The position numbers and the translations under genes are program-made. Under the pieces are notes generated by a model. The model was not told where the DNA came from. It ran no database searches and saw nothing but the letters and a program-made list of their open reading frames with translations. From Sutterella wadsworthensis (GTDB lineage: Bacteria; Pseudomonadota; Gammaproteobacteria; Burkholderiales; Burkholderiaceae_F): a DNA stretch of 42,434 nt. Location: positions 1 to 42,434 of the forward strand of contig NZ_QNRV01000026.1 in NCBI RefSeq assembly GCF_003315195.1, in the 5' to 3' direction. Positions 8,231 to 15,639 of the stretch are shown here, piece by piece (the first letter of the stretch is position 1; the number at the start of each line of letters is the position of its first letter).

Positions 8231-9592
8231 TTAGAACTCGCCCTTCATCACCTTGTCGAATTCGACAGGCACTTCTTCCGTGGTGGCCTGACCGAGGAGC
8301 CAGTTGGTGACGTTCTCTTCCTGAACCTGCATCGCCACATTCACGCGGCTCTGACGGTCGGTCGTGAGGTACTGAACGACTTCAGCCGGATTTTCGTAAG
8401 AAGCAGCGATCGACTGGGCGCGAGCCGTGATCTGTTCATCGGTGGCCGTGAGCTTTTCACGCTGAACGACTTCAGAGATGAAGAGACCGACACGGGCCTT
8501 CTTGACAGCCGGTTCCTGGAACATGGAGTCCGGAATATCCTTCGGGGCTTCAAGGCCGCGGCTGCGCATGGCCTGAGCGTACTGCTGAGCCATAGCACGG
8601 CGTTCTTCTTCAACGACAGCGGCCGGAACCGGGAACGTAAGCACCTTGTCGAGAGCCGAGAAGACTTCAGCAGCAGTGCGCTGTTCAAGACGATAGCTCA
8701 CTTCGCGTTCGAGGTTCTTCTTGACGTCGGCACGCATGGCAGCAACGCCATCCTTCACACCGAGGGACTGAGCGAATTCGTCGTCGATCGTCGGGAAGTG
8801 CGGTTCTTCAACCTTGGTCACTTCAACGAGGAACTGGACGGTGGCGCCGTTCAGATCAGCGGGACCATATTCCTTCGGGAAGGTGAGATCGAACGTCTTC
8901 GATTCACCAGCCTTCATGCCGGCAACCGCCGCATCGAACTCGGCGAGCATACGGCCGCTGCCGATGACGAACTGGAAGCCTTCAGCCTTGCCGCCCGGGA
9001 ATTCAATGCCTTCCTTCGTGCCGGTGAAGTTCACCGTAACGCGGTCGTCCTTCTGGGCAGCGCGATCAGCAGCGGCTTCAGTGTAGGTGACGCGCTGCTT
9101 GCGCATGACGTTGATCGTTTCTTCGACAGCAGCATCATCAACCGTGGAGGTGTAACGCTTGAGGTTCAGCGCCTTGAAATCAGGATATGTGATTTCAGGG
9201 AAAACTTCAAACTTAGCCGTGAAGCGCATCGTTTCCTCATCGCCATTGGCGCCTTCGACAGCTTCAACCTTCGGTGCACCGGCGATCTGCAGACCGGAGG
9301 CCTGAGCAGCCTTCGACCAGGCCTGACCGACGAGTTCGTTGAGGGCCTCGTCAAAGGCGCGCATGCCGTACATGGCTTCGACCTGCTTCATCGGAACATG
9401 GCCCTTGCGGAAGCCGGGCATACGGGCATCCTTGGCGTAGCCGCGCAGATGCTTCTGAGCAAGCTCGCGGACCTGAGCGGACGGAACGGAGAGCTCAAGC
9501 GTACGCTCGAGCGACACGGCCGGGGCCTCTTCCTTCTTGGTTTCAGGAGCAGCAGCCTGTTCGACGGCCTGTTCAGTCTTTTCTTCAGTCAT
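8231..9592 (-). CDS. tig: Trigger factor, ribosome-bound chaperone
   Basis: A 453-residue trigger factor, the chaperone at the ribosomal exit tunnel that shields nascent chains. The ribosome-binding signature GFRKGHVP is at 60-67 (canonical GFRKGxxP). The FKBP-type domain lies around 180-265 (DDRVTVNFTG ... FVIGSGRMLAEFDAAVAGM ... FPKEYG), and the rest forms the helical C-terminal arms. Compared with E. coli (432 aa) it has a roughly 25-residue acidic/alanine-rich N-terminal extension before SLERTLEL. It heads the tig-clpP-clpX-lon block. Confidence 0.97.
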   Translation of the reverse strand: MTEEKTEQAVEQAAAPETKKEEAPAVSLERTLELSVPSAQVRELAQKHLRGYAKDARMPGFRKGHVPMKQVEAMYGMRAFDEALNELVGQAWSKAAQASGLQIAGAPKVEAVEGANGDEETMRFTAKFEVFPEITYPDFKALNLKRYTSTVDDAAVEETINVMRKQRVTYTEAAADRAAQKDDRVTVNFTGTKEGIEFPGGKAEGFQFVIGSGRMLAEFDAAVAGMKAGESKTFDLTFPKEYGPADLNGATVQFLVEVTKVEEPHFPTIDDEFAQSLGVKDGVAAMRADVKKNLEREVSYRLEQRTAAEVFSALDKVLTFPVPAAVVEEERRAMAQQYAQAMRSRGLEAPKDIPDSMFQEPAVKKARVGLFISEVVQREKLTATDEQITARAQSIAASYENPAEVVQYLTTDRQSRVNVAMQVQEENVTNWLLGQATTEEVPVEFDKVMKGEF

Positions 9593-9677
9593 CGCTTTGA
9601 TCTTTATGTAATTTCGATCCGTTTTGCACCTAAAAAACTACTTCTGGTGCCGGCGCGGCTCGATGTGTGAATAAAGA

Positions 9678-9706
9678 CCGTTCGGCTAAAAAGCTCAGCC
9701 GAACGG
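9678..9706 (-). promoter_or_regulatory. Strong inverted repeat in the tig leader / divergent region
   Basis: Perfect 10-bp arms CCGTTCGGCT / AGCCGAACGG with a 9-nt loop. It lies between two divergent genes (tig on minus, lipoprotein on plus), so it cannot end either of them. On the minus strand it is followed by TCTTTATT, so it could be an attenuator in the tig leader or an operator. Function is unassigned. Confidence 0.55.
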
Positions 9707-9859
9707 TTCGGAAAATCTGTCCCTCATCAGGGGAATTTTGATCGCCGGTAATCTGCAGCAACCAAAAAAAACCTACCAAATGAGAAGCCTTGCATTATAA
9801 CTAACGCCTTCTTGCGCTGCATTGAAAGTCTCCTGTCCCATTTATCTGTCTGTCCACCC

Positions 9860-10405
9860 ATGAACTACAAGACTGCCGCTCTCTTTGTCGTCCTTGTCAC
9901 TTCTCTTGTCGGATGCTCGACAACACTCGCGCCGCAGCGCAGCGCCTCAGGAACATCGACTGAAACGGTCCGGCCAATTCATCAGCAAGAGGATGAAGCG
10001 GAACCGCAAAGCTACCGCGAACGCATTGAAGTCGTCGTCCAGCGCATGCGAGCGGCCTGTGTGGCTCAGGACAATCAGCCGTACTACAGGAAAACCGCCT
10101 GTCTGCCTTCAGGCATTACAGACGAAATGACCAAAGACTCCACCCGCATTACCGCTGCGCAAAAACGTGCCGCCGAAGCCGTCTTCGCTTTCACTCACGA
10201 ACTCAATGAAGAAACCCGCCGGATCATGCGAGAGACCCAAGATCCAGCGCTCGCCGCCCGCGCTGAGCTTTCTCAGCGGCTGCGCGACCCGCAGATCAAT
10301 ACCCTTCAGGAAGATCTGCTGTCAGGGAAAATTACGTGGGGAGAATACAACACTGCCCGCCGCGCACTGGCCGAAGCTGTCCGCAGCGATTTGGAAAACG
10401 AATAG
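9860..10405 (+). CDS. Small predicted lipoprotein, family not recognised
   Basis: I take the ATG at 9860 because it opens directly on a classical lipoprotein signal: a short charged start, a hydrophobic stretch (AALFVVLVTSLVG) and the lipobox LVGC with Cys19 as the lipidated residue. The 181-residue protein then has a low-complexity polar linker (about 20-50) and a mainly helical, charged body. Two further cysteines (C67, C81) flank a Tyr-rich stretch and could form a disulfide. No catalytic motif is seen. It stands alone between the tig leader and tRNA-Leu. An upstream in-frame ATG at 9812 would bury the signal peptide and is unlikely. Confidence 0.72.
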   Translation: MNYKTAALFVVLVTSLVGCSTTLAPQRSASGTSTETVRPIHQQEDEAEPQSYRERIEVVVQRMRAACVAQDNQPYYRKTACLPSGITDEMTKDSTRITAAQKRAAEAVFAFTHELNEETRRIMRETQDPALAARAELSQRLRDPQINTLQEDLLSGKITWGEYNTARRALAEAVRSDLENE

Positions 10406-10449
10406 CACCCGCACTTCGGCGTGCTCTTCTGTACAATGCACGCCACAGT

Positions 10450-10534
10450 GCGCGAGTGGCGAAATTGGTAGACGCACCAGGTTTAGGTCCTGACGCTTCA
10501 CGGCGTGCCGGTTCGAGTCCGGCCTCGCGCACCA
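10450..10534 (+). tRNA. tRNA-Leu(TAG)
   Basis: An 85-nt class II tRNA: acceptor GCGCGAG / CTCGCGC, D-region AAATTGGTAGAC, anticodon loop TTTAGGT with anticodon TAG, a long variable arm, T-loop TTCGAGT and encoded CCA. The first base pair of the anticodon stem is a C-A mismatch. It marks the left edge of an accessory-looking segment. Confidence 0.95.
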
Positions 10535-10560
10535 CATGGCAAACCGAGTGTTGTCTCTAG

Positions 10561-10585
10561 ATGCTATATGCACTGCATATAGCAT
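10561..10585. repeat. Perfect 12-bp-arm palindrome beside tRNA-Leu
   Basis: Arms ATGCTATATGCA and TGCATATAGCAT are exact reverse complements around a single C. It is AT-rich, has no T tail and lies 27 nt downstream of the tRNA 3' end, so it looks more like a protein-binding dyad or recombination core than a terminator. Confidence 0.7.
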
Positions 10586-10874
10586 GCAGCCCCCTCTGTA
10601 TCCACAAATCAAGCCGTTTTTACAGCGTCTTTACGACACATTTACGACGGCGGTGGGTTTGGCTGCATGAAAAAAACGAAGACTACAAGGGCGTCAATTT
10701 GCGCATCAGACCCGCTCAAGCCCAACGTCACACATTCCGTCATCTGGTGCTACTCCAGGGCCTACTGCAGCCCTCCCGCAGAATTCAAACAGTCAGTTAA
10801 AACCATAGCGTTCACTTGCTATTGCGTATTCAACGGGATCGTTACTGAAGCCTGAATGACTGCGGAGCCTGCCC

Positions 10875-11027
10875 TCAGAAAGCGACTGCGAACTTTTTTT
10901 TCAATGCGGAGTTCAGCTTGCCCGACTTGATGTTCCTTGTCACGAACCCGTCGACCTGGCGATCATGAAACGCCACTCCTTCGCTCAACCGTCTCAACTG
11001 CACCTTTAATACGGCCTCATCCTTTTC
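10875..11027 (-). pseudogene. Possible C-terminal remnant of an unidentified protein
   Basis: The minus strand carries an open stretch between a TAG at 11028-11030 and a TGA at 10875-10877 that translates to a protein-like, charged sequence (for example LRRLSEGVAFHDRQVDGF and NIKSGKLNSALKKKF). There is no ATG and no ribosome site, so if it was coding it is a decayed fragment. Family unknown. Confidence 0.25.
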
Positions 11028-11190
11028 CTAGTCATAACAAGATGCTAGAGTGAAGATTGGTAAATGGTGTTCGCAGAAAGTACCTCTTCGTGCTGATGAA
11101 ACAACCTGCACTTTAAAGTGCGTCTTCAGAAGACTAAGCGAGCTTCGTTTCTACACCATCCAAAATACATTATTCATACAGCTCAAAATC

Positions 11191-12252
11191 ATGATCAAAA
11201 CCACGCCGATTACCCCTTCTAAGAAGTCTGTGAGGAAAGCCGGCGAGGCTCTTCGTAACTCTGATTTATCTGAAGCTGAGACAGCTGAAGCATTGGAAAT
11301 TCTGTCTTCCTGGCGAGCTTTGTACTACAGGCCAATCAATACATTTCAGGCGCTCATTAGAAAGAAAATCTCATCACTCGGAATTAAATCTGCGATCGTT
11401 GCACAAAGACTGAAGCGAACACCATCCATCGTCGCAAAACTGAAGCGCTTCCCCGGCATGCAACTCGATCGTATGCAGGACATTGGCGGTATTCGCGCTG
11501 TCGTCAATAATGTCAGAGAAGTTCGTTTTATTCACGAATCCCTGATAAAAGGACGACACAAACACCGTCCTGTAATGCCGCCCAAAGACTACATTACAGA
11601 GCCAAAGCCGGATGGATATCGCGGGATTCATCAGGTCTTCAAGTACAGCACTATCCAACATGAGGAACTGGAAGGTATACAAATTGAAGTCCAGATCCGT
11701 ACAAAGTTTCAGCACTACTGGGCTACTGCAGTTGAAACCCTTGGAGTCATAGAGAAATCGTCTTTCAAGACAGGTGCAGGCGACGAAGATTTCAAACAAT
11801 TCTTCAAGCTTTGCAGCGCTTTATTCTCCATCAAAGAACGAGAACCAATTGTCGCTTCATTACGCGACAAAGCACCAAAAGTGATTGCGCAGGAGTTCCA
11901 AGATCTTGAAAGTCGGCTAGGGATATTTGACAAGCTATCTGCTTTCACCACCGTGATAAAAGCTACCTCCGGCGTGGAAAATAAGGCAAAAAATGGATAC
12001 TACTTGCTGATTCTCAATACGGAACAGAAAACATCATCTTTCATTCCGTTTGCCTCGGATCAGGCCCCACTTGCTGAACAGATGTACATGCTCATGGAGC
12101 GAACTGAAAAGGATAATCCATCCGTCGACGTCGTTCTCGCCGCAGCTGGCGACCTGAAGGATTTGCGGACAGCGTATCCTAATTATTTCGTTGACACTAA
12201 AGCATTCATGTCTCATCTAAGCGCAATTTGCTCAGAAATCCTGGCAAGTTGA
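11191..12252 (+). CDS. Lone RelA/SpoT synthetase-domain protein (candidate small alarmone synthetase)
   Basis: A 353-residue protein from the ATG at 11191 (an upstream in-frame ATG at 11050 would add 47 residues unlike the family). The nucleotide pyrophosphokinase (RelA_SpoT) core is clear: RLKRTPSIVAKL at 73-84 with Arg73/Lys75, MQDIGGIR with catalytic-type Asp97, PKDYITEPKPDGYRGIH at 131-147, and IEVQIRT with Glu166, followed by HYWATAVETLG. There is no HD hydrolase domain, TGS or ACT domain. Residues after about 200 form a C-terminal region I do not recognise. Known single-domain relatives make (p)ppGpp or (p)ppApp, pyrophosphorylate tRNA ends as toxins, or act in phage defence. No antitoxin gene is visible beside it. 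AT-rich codon use and position next to tRNA-Leu suggest horizontal acquisition. Confidence 0.85.
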   Translation: MIKTTPITPSKKSVRKAGEALRNSDLSEAETAEALEILSSWRALYYRPINTFQALIRKKISSLGIKSAIVAQRLKRTPSIVAKLKRFPGMQLDRMQDIGGIRAVVNNVREVRFIHESLIKGRHKHRPVMPPKDYITEPKPDGYRGIHQVFKYSTIQHEELEGIQIEVQIRTKFQHYWATAVETLGVIEKSSFKTGAGDEDFKQFFKLCSALFSIKEREPIVASLRDKAPKVIAQEFQDLESRLGIFDKLSAFTTVIKATSGVENKAKNGYYLLILNTEQKTSSFIPFASDQAPLAEQMYMLMERTEKDNPSVDVVLAAAGDLKDLRTAYPNYFVDTKAFMSHLSAICSEILAS

Positions 12253-12548
12253 GTCTTTCATGCTCTTCGCAACTTGTGCCGCAACGCGTTTCAGCCGCCA
12301 TCGCTCGTAGCTTTTTGAGTTTTGCTTTACTGGCCGCGGCTAGGCCTTTTTGACAGTGTCTTTTGGCCCTTCATTGGGCAGATCAGGGTTCTCACCAGAT
12401 GTCGAGTGACGAGCATCAGGCCTTGAACTTCCTCACCGACCGGGCATTCTCCCAGAATCAGGCCCATACCGGGCTTACCCAAACGAAGACCGGCGCAAAA
12501 TTCATTGCACCGGTCTTCGATTAATCATGCCTCAGCAAAGAGACACTG
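12253..12548. other. Spacer between the synthetase-like gene and assT, no gene
   Basis: About 300 nt between convergent genes. It contains the likely assT terminator. The minus strand has an open frame of about 70 codons ending near 12338 with no convincing start, which I regard as chance or debris. Confidence 0.45.
12485..12520 (-). terminator. Terminator-like hairpin after assT
   Basis: Inverted repeat GAAGACCGG / CCGGTCTTC, extended by GCAA / TTGC beyond one mismatch, with a short loop. It lies about 30 nt after the assT stop on the minus strand; the tail is only GTTTGGG, so it is a weak intrinsic terminator and may serve both converging genes. Confidence 0.5.
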
Positions 12549-14366
12549 TTACTTCACTTCCTGAGAAAGGGCTTTTTCCACTGAGAACGGCCAAGCCTGA
12601 TAGCCCGTGCAGTTCTTCAGCTGAATCTCAACTGAAGGTTCTTTTGCCCCCCACTTGAACTCTTCAATATAGGGATTCGGCGCGGAGGTGAATGCGCCGC
12701 TCGCCATGTCAAAGCTTGCTCCGGCCGTGGCGGAATAGACGAAGATGGAATTCTTGTCAGCCTGATATTCCGTGAGCGAAGTTACCGGGCTGTACCAGTC
12801 GTGACCGCGCTCCTTGCCGTATGCCCAGATCTGTTCAACAGTCATCTTCTTCTGATCGATTTTGTAGACCACAGAACGCGAATACTTCATCTCGGGCAGC
12901 GGCGGCTGTTCCATGCCGCGTGCATCGCCGTTGTCAAAAGCCGAGACATAAATAATGTCGCCCTTGCTCTTCTCATCAATCTTAAAGGCGGTGTGCTGAG
13001 TCCAGGTCCAGTCAAACTCGCCCTCGCACTTGCTGCCGCTGCACTTGATCTTGCCGCCGTTGGCATCGATCGGCGTCAGCACCTTCTCTGCCCAGCCTTT
13101 TTTCCAGCCTTCCGGAGAGGAGAGAATCCATTTCACCTTTTTGTCACGGCCAATCTTAATAATGGCGGACTGGTGCCGAGAGCTGATAATGATCGAATCA
13201 TCTTCAGGATCGTAGTCGACTGAATTGACGTGTGCCCAGTTGCGGCCAGGGCCCGTACCGACGATGTCACCGAATTTATCGGAAGCATCCAGCTTGGCGA
13301 TTTCCTCCGCCGTGAGCGTCTTGCCGGCCTGTGAAGCATCAATATTGAGACAGACAGCGCCCTGATCCAAGACCTTCATTACGTTGTCGCGGTACGGATC
13401 AAGAATTTCAGCCAAACGCCATTCGTCTACCACATTGCCGTTCTGATCGACCTCAGCAATCACATCGCGCACTGTGCGTACGTTCTTGCCGTCAGCGCGC
13501 TTCCAATTGGAGCTCGAGACACGCAGGAAATAGTGCCCGTTGTCCGCATCGTCCATGGAATGCGAGAAGTCACCGTAGCGCATCGGAAGACGGCGATTGA
13601 AGACCTCGCGTCCCAAAATGTCGTACTTCACGTAGCGCTGGCCAAAGCCCCAGGTGAGCAGACCATCAGCATTCTGCTTGAAGCCCATCATGACGCCCGC
13701 AGAATAAAGTGAATTGAGGTCATAGATCGGGTTGGCGAACATGAACCAACGAACTTCACCCTTGGTATCAATAACGGTGTTCTGCGGCCAGTAATTCCAT
13801 TCGAGTGCGCCGCCGGTCGGATTGTTCCAAACTGCACGAGTGCCGATGCTGGATTTCTGACCAAAGTTGTTGACGAAGTAGAGGCGGTCAGAGAATTCCG
13901 GATCGGCCTTCTTCACTTCTGCCTCAAACGGCATCATGCGCTCCATGGTGTTTCCTGCAGGCTCAAAGTAAACAGGAGGCGCATAGAGCTTATATTCGTC
14001 TGAAAACTTTTCCTTTTTGCCCGTCGTGTCAATTCTCGTGTAATCAACACGAATGGTGTTGAGATAGTCCGGATACAGCCCGAAGACAGGAACGCCGCCG
14101 TGCGTGAGAAGCTGTGAGCGTGAGACCTTGTAGCTGATCTTTTGTCCGCCCTGCTTAGGCACAATGTGCACCGTCACATCCGCGAGCGTGTAACCGCCGT
14201 CACGAATCACAGCAGTGAGCGGCGCAATGCCATAGGGATTGCCCATCACTTCTCCGATGTGGCCTTGCACCTCATAATCGATCTTCGGACCAGAGGCCCC
14301 GCCGATCGCCATAGCGGCGGCAGGGATGGCAGCAGCGACGGCCAGAGCGATCCACTTCATCTTCAT
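12549..14366 (-). CDS. assT: Periplasmic arylsulfate sulfotransferase (ASST)
   Basis: This enzyme moves sulfate from one phenol (an aryl sulfate) to another without PAPS, in the periplasm. I take the ATG at 14364-14366, 8 nt after a strong AAGGAG; it opens on a Sec signal peptide (MKMKWIALAV, cleavage near AMA at about residue 20). The 605-residue protein shows the residues known from the uropathogenic E. coli enzyme: His269 (DFSHSMD), His379 (WAHVNSVD), Arg397 (SSRHQSA) and the sulfate-accepting His458 (TQHTAF). The structural disulfide pair is visible as Cys442/Cys447. A six-bladed beta-propeller fold is expected. No dsbL/dsbI partner is near it. A LysR regulator lies 180 nt upstream on the same strand. 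In the gut such enzymes can act on dietary, drug or host phenol sulfates; the actual substrate is unknown. Confidence 0.92.
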   Translation of the reverse strand: MKMKWIALAVAAAIPAAAMAIGGASGPKIDYEVQGHIGEVMGNPYGIAPLTAVIRDGGYTLADVTVHIVPKQGGQKISYKVSRSQLLTHGGVPVFGLYPDYLNTIRVDYTRIDTTGKKEKFSDEYKLYAPPVYFEPAGNTMERMMPFEAEVKKADPEFSDRLYFVNNFGQKSSIGTRAVWNNPTGGALEWNYWPQNTVIDTKGEVRWFMFANPIYDLNSLYSAGVMMGFKQNADGLLTWGFGQRYVKYDILGREVFNRRLPMRYGDFSHSMDDADNGHYFLRVSSSNWKRADGKNVRTVRDVIAEVDQNGNVVDEWRLAEILDPYRDNVMKVLDQGAVCLNIDASQAGKTLTAEEIAKLDASDKFGDIVGTGPGRNWAHVNSVDYDPEDDSIIISSRHQSAIIKIGRDKKVKWILSSPEGWKKGWAEKVLTPIDANGGKIKCSGSKCEGEFDWTWTQHTAFKIDEKSKGDIIYVSAFDNGDARGMEQPPLPEMKYSRSVVYKIDQKKMTVEQIWAYGKERGHDWYSPVTSLTEYQADKNSIFVYSATAGASFDMASGAFTSAPNPYIEEFKWGAKEPSVEIQLKNCTGYQAWPFSVEKALSQEVK

Positions 14367-14420
14367 TACAAAATCTCCTTTTAGCGAGTGCAGAAACAAA
14401 AGAAACTGCATCGTTGAAAT

Positions 14421-14441
14421 CGTTCCGTTTCAAGCGGAACG
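14421..14441. promoter_or_regulatory. Inverted repeat in the assT promoter region
   Basis: CGTTCCG and CGGAACG, exact reverse complements with a 7-nt spacer, lie about 55 nt upstream of the assT start. Position and symmetry suit an operator, possibly for the neighbouring LysR protein, but this is inference. Confidence 0.4.
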
Positions 14442-14545
14442 CGACGAAACTCAGTATGAAGACTTAGCCGAAATAACTAAATCGGGGCTTGCGCAGGATT
14501 GTGTTGCGGATCTCGAAGATCGCTTTCTTCAAAAAGAGAAAACTG

Positions 14546-15520
14546 TCAGTCCTCAATAAAATGAATGGAATTCACATCCGCCAAGGTCTTGGGTGCACTC
14601 ACGATCACCGAGCGCACCCAGACAGATGCCGGATCCTGATGGGTTCGGTTGTGCCAGATGAGTGTCGGCCCGTAGACAACTGCATTTTTGGGTCTCCCCA
14701 AAATTATGAGATCAGGCATTAATTTTTGAAGCTGAACGGCGAGCTGCAATGGCACCGCTCCCCAAAGATTGGTCTGACAAAGAATCTGTGCAATGGGAAT
14801 AAAGAACGGGGACCAAACGGCGATATTTTCCGCCATCAACGGAATATCGGCTTCAGCATCAAACCATGGATCATCTAAATCGTTCAGCGGACCAGTCATC
14901 ACCCGAATCTGTCGATAAGCCTTGAAGTCTTTTCGAGTCAATGTCCGCTCTTGAGCGAGTTTTACCAATGGATGGTGCCTTCCGCAGACCAGAACAAAAA
15001 CGTCATCAGCAAGCCGAAGGCTATGTAAATTTGGATCTGACGGAACAAACGGAAAGATTGCAAAATCGGCCTCTCCCGACGAAAGCAATCTTCCAAAATC
15101 AGCTCGAATAGGGCGAAATTCAACACCAATTGAAGGCGCCTTTTCAAGCAGTGCAGAAACGGATGGCGTCAGAAAAGTGAAAATCGCATTATCTACGCAT
15201 AGAATTCGAAAAATTCGACGCACATCACTTGGCCGGAAAACTTCCTTCTCAAAAAGCCGGCCGTAATTAACAAGAAGTTCAGAAACACCGCCATTGAGTT
15301 CACGAGCTCGCGGCGTGGGAACCAAACCTCGATTAGTTCGAAGAAAAAGATCGTCATCGAGGAGCTCACGCAGCTTGGCAAGCGTGCGGCTGGCGCCGCC
15401 GACCGACATAGCGCATTCCTGTGCAGCCTTCGTTAAAGATCCCGTTCGGAAAATAGCAGAAAAGAGAAAAAGTGCATCGGTGTCTATATTTGGTCGCTGC
15501 ATATGGTTTCGGGCAATCAT
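14546..15520 (-). CDS. LysR-family transcriptional regulator upstream of assT
   Basis: A 324-residue LysR-type regulator. The winged helix-turn-helix occupies about residues 10-70 (NIDTDALFLFSAIFRTGSL, then LAKLRELLDDDLFLRTNRG), and the periplasmic-binding-like effector domain follows from about 95 (FRILCVDNAIFTFLTPS). Met1 or Met7 could start it; no ribosome site separates them. The first HTH part has SVGGASRTLAKL where the recognition helix is expected. It is transcribed in the same direction as assT, 180 nt upstream, with a dyad in the gap, so control of assT by an aromatic or sulfate-ester ligand is plausible but inferred. Confidence 0.9.
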   Translation of the reverse strand: MIARNHMQRPNIDTDALFLFSAIFRTGSLTKAAQECAMSVGGASRTLAKLRELLDDDLFLRTNRGLVPTPRARELNGGVSELLVNYGRLFEKEVFRPSDVRRIFRILCVDNAIFTFLTPSVSALLEKAPSIGVEFRPIRADFGRLLSSGEADFAIFPFVPSDPNLHSLRLADDVFVLVCGRHHPLVKLAQERTLTRKDFKAYRQIRVMTGPLNDLDDPWFDAEADIPLMAENIAVWSPFFIPIAQILCQTNLWGAVPLQLAVQLQKLMPDLIILGRPKNAVVYGPTLIWHNRTHQDPASVWVRSVIVSAPKTLADVNSIHFIED

Positions 15521-15546
15521 TTAGGCCGTCAAGAGATAACGGCAGT

Positions 15547-15578
15547 AAAAAAGGCGGCACCCGCAGACGCCGCCTTTT
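15547..15578 (-). terminator. Terminator of the UreE-like gene
   Basis: Minus-strand hairpin AAAAGGCGGC / GCCGCCTTTT with a 10-nt loop and continuing T-run, about 60 nt after the stop codon at 15640. Confidence 0.85.
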
Positions 15579-15639
15579 GTGAACTCAGACTGCGGCGAAT
15601 ATTTTTTTCCGCCGCAGCTGACCGAGCACTAAAGAAAGC

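Larger units (their letters stand above)
10535..11190. other. Gene-poor segment downstream of tRNA-Leu
   Basis: About 650 nt without a supportable intact gene. It holds a perfect palindrome 27 nt after the tRNA and, on the minus strand, a 51-codon open stretch that reads like the end of a protein (both listed separately). Composition is AT-richer by eye than the flanking genes. I looked for a tyrosine-recombinase gene or a repeated tRNA 3' end (attachment site) and saw neither. Confidence 0.5.

Noticed and set aside
10560-10855. Integrase remnant suggested by the string QRHTFRH on the plus strand
   Set aside because: Only a short match to the recombinase HxLRHTF-type motif, without the surrounding conserved residues or a start.
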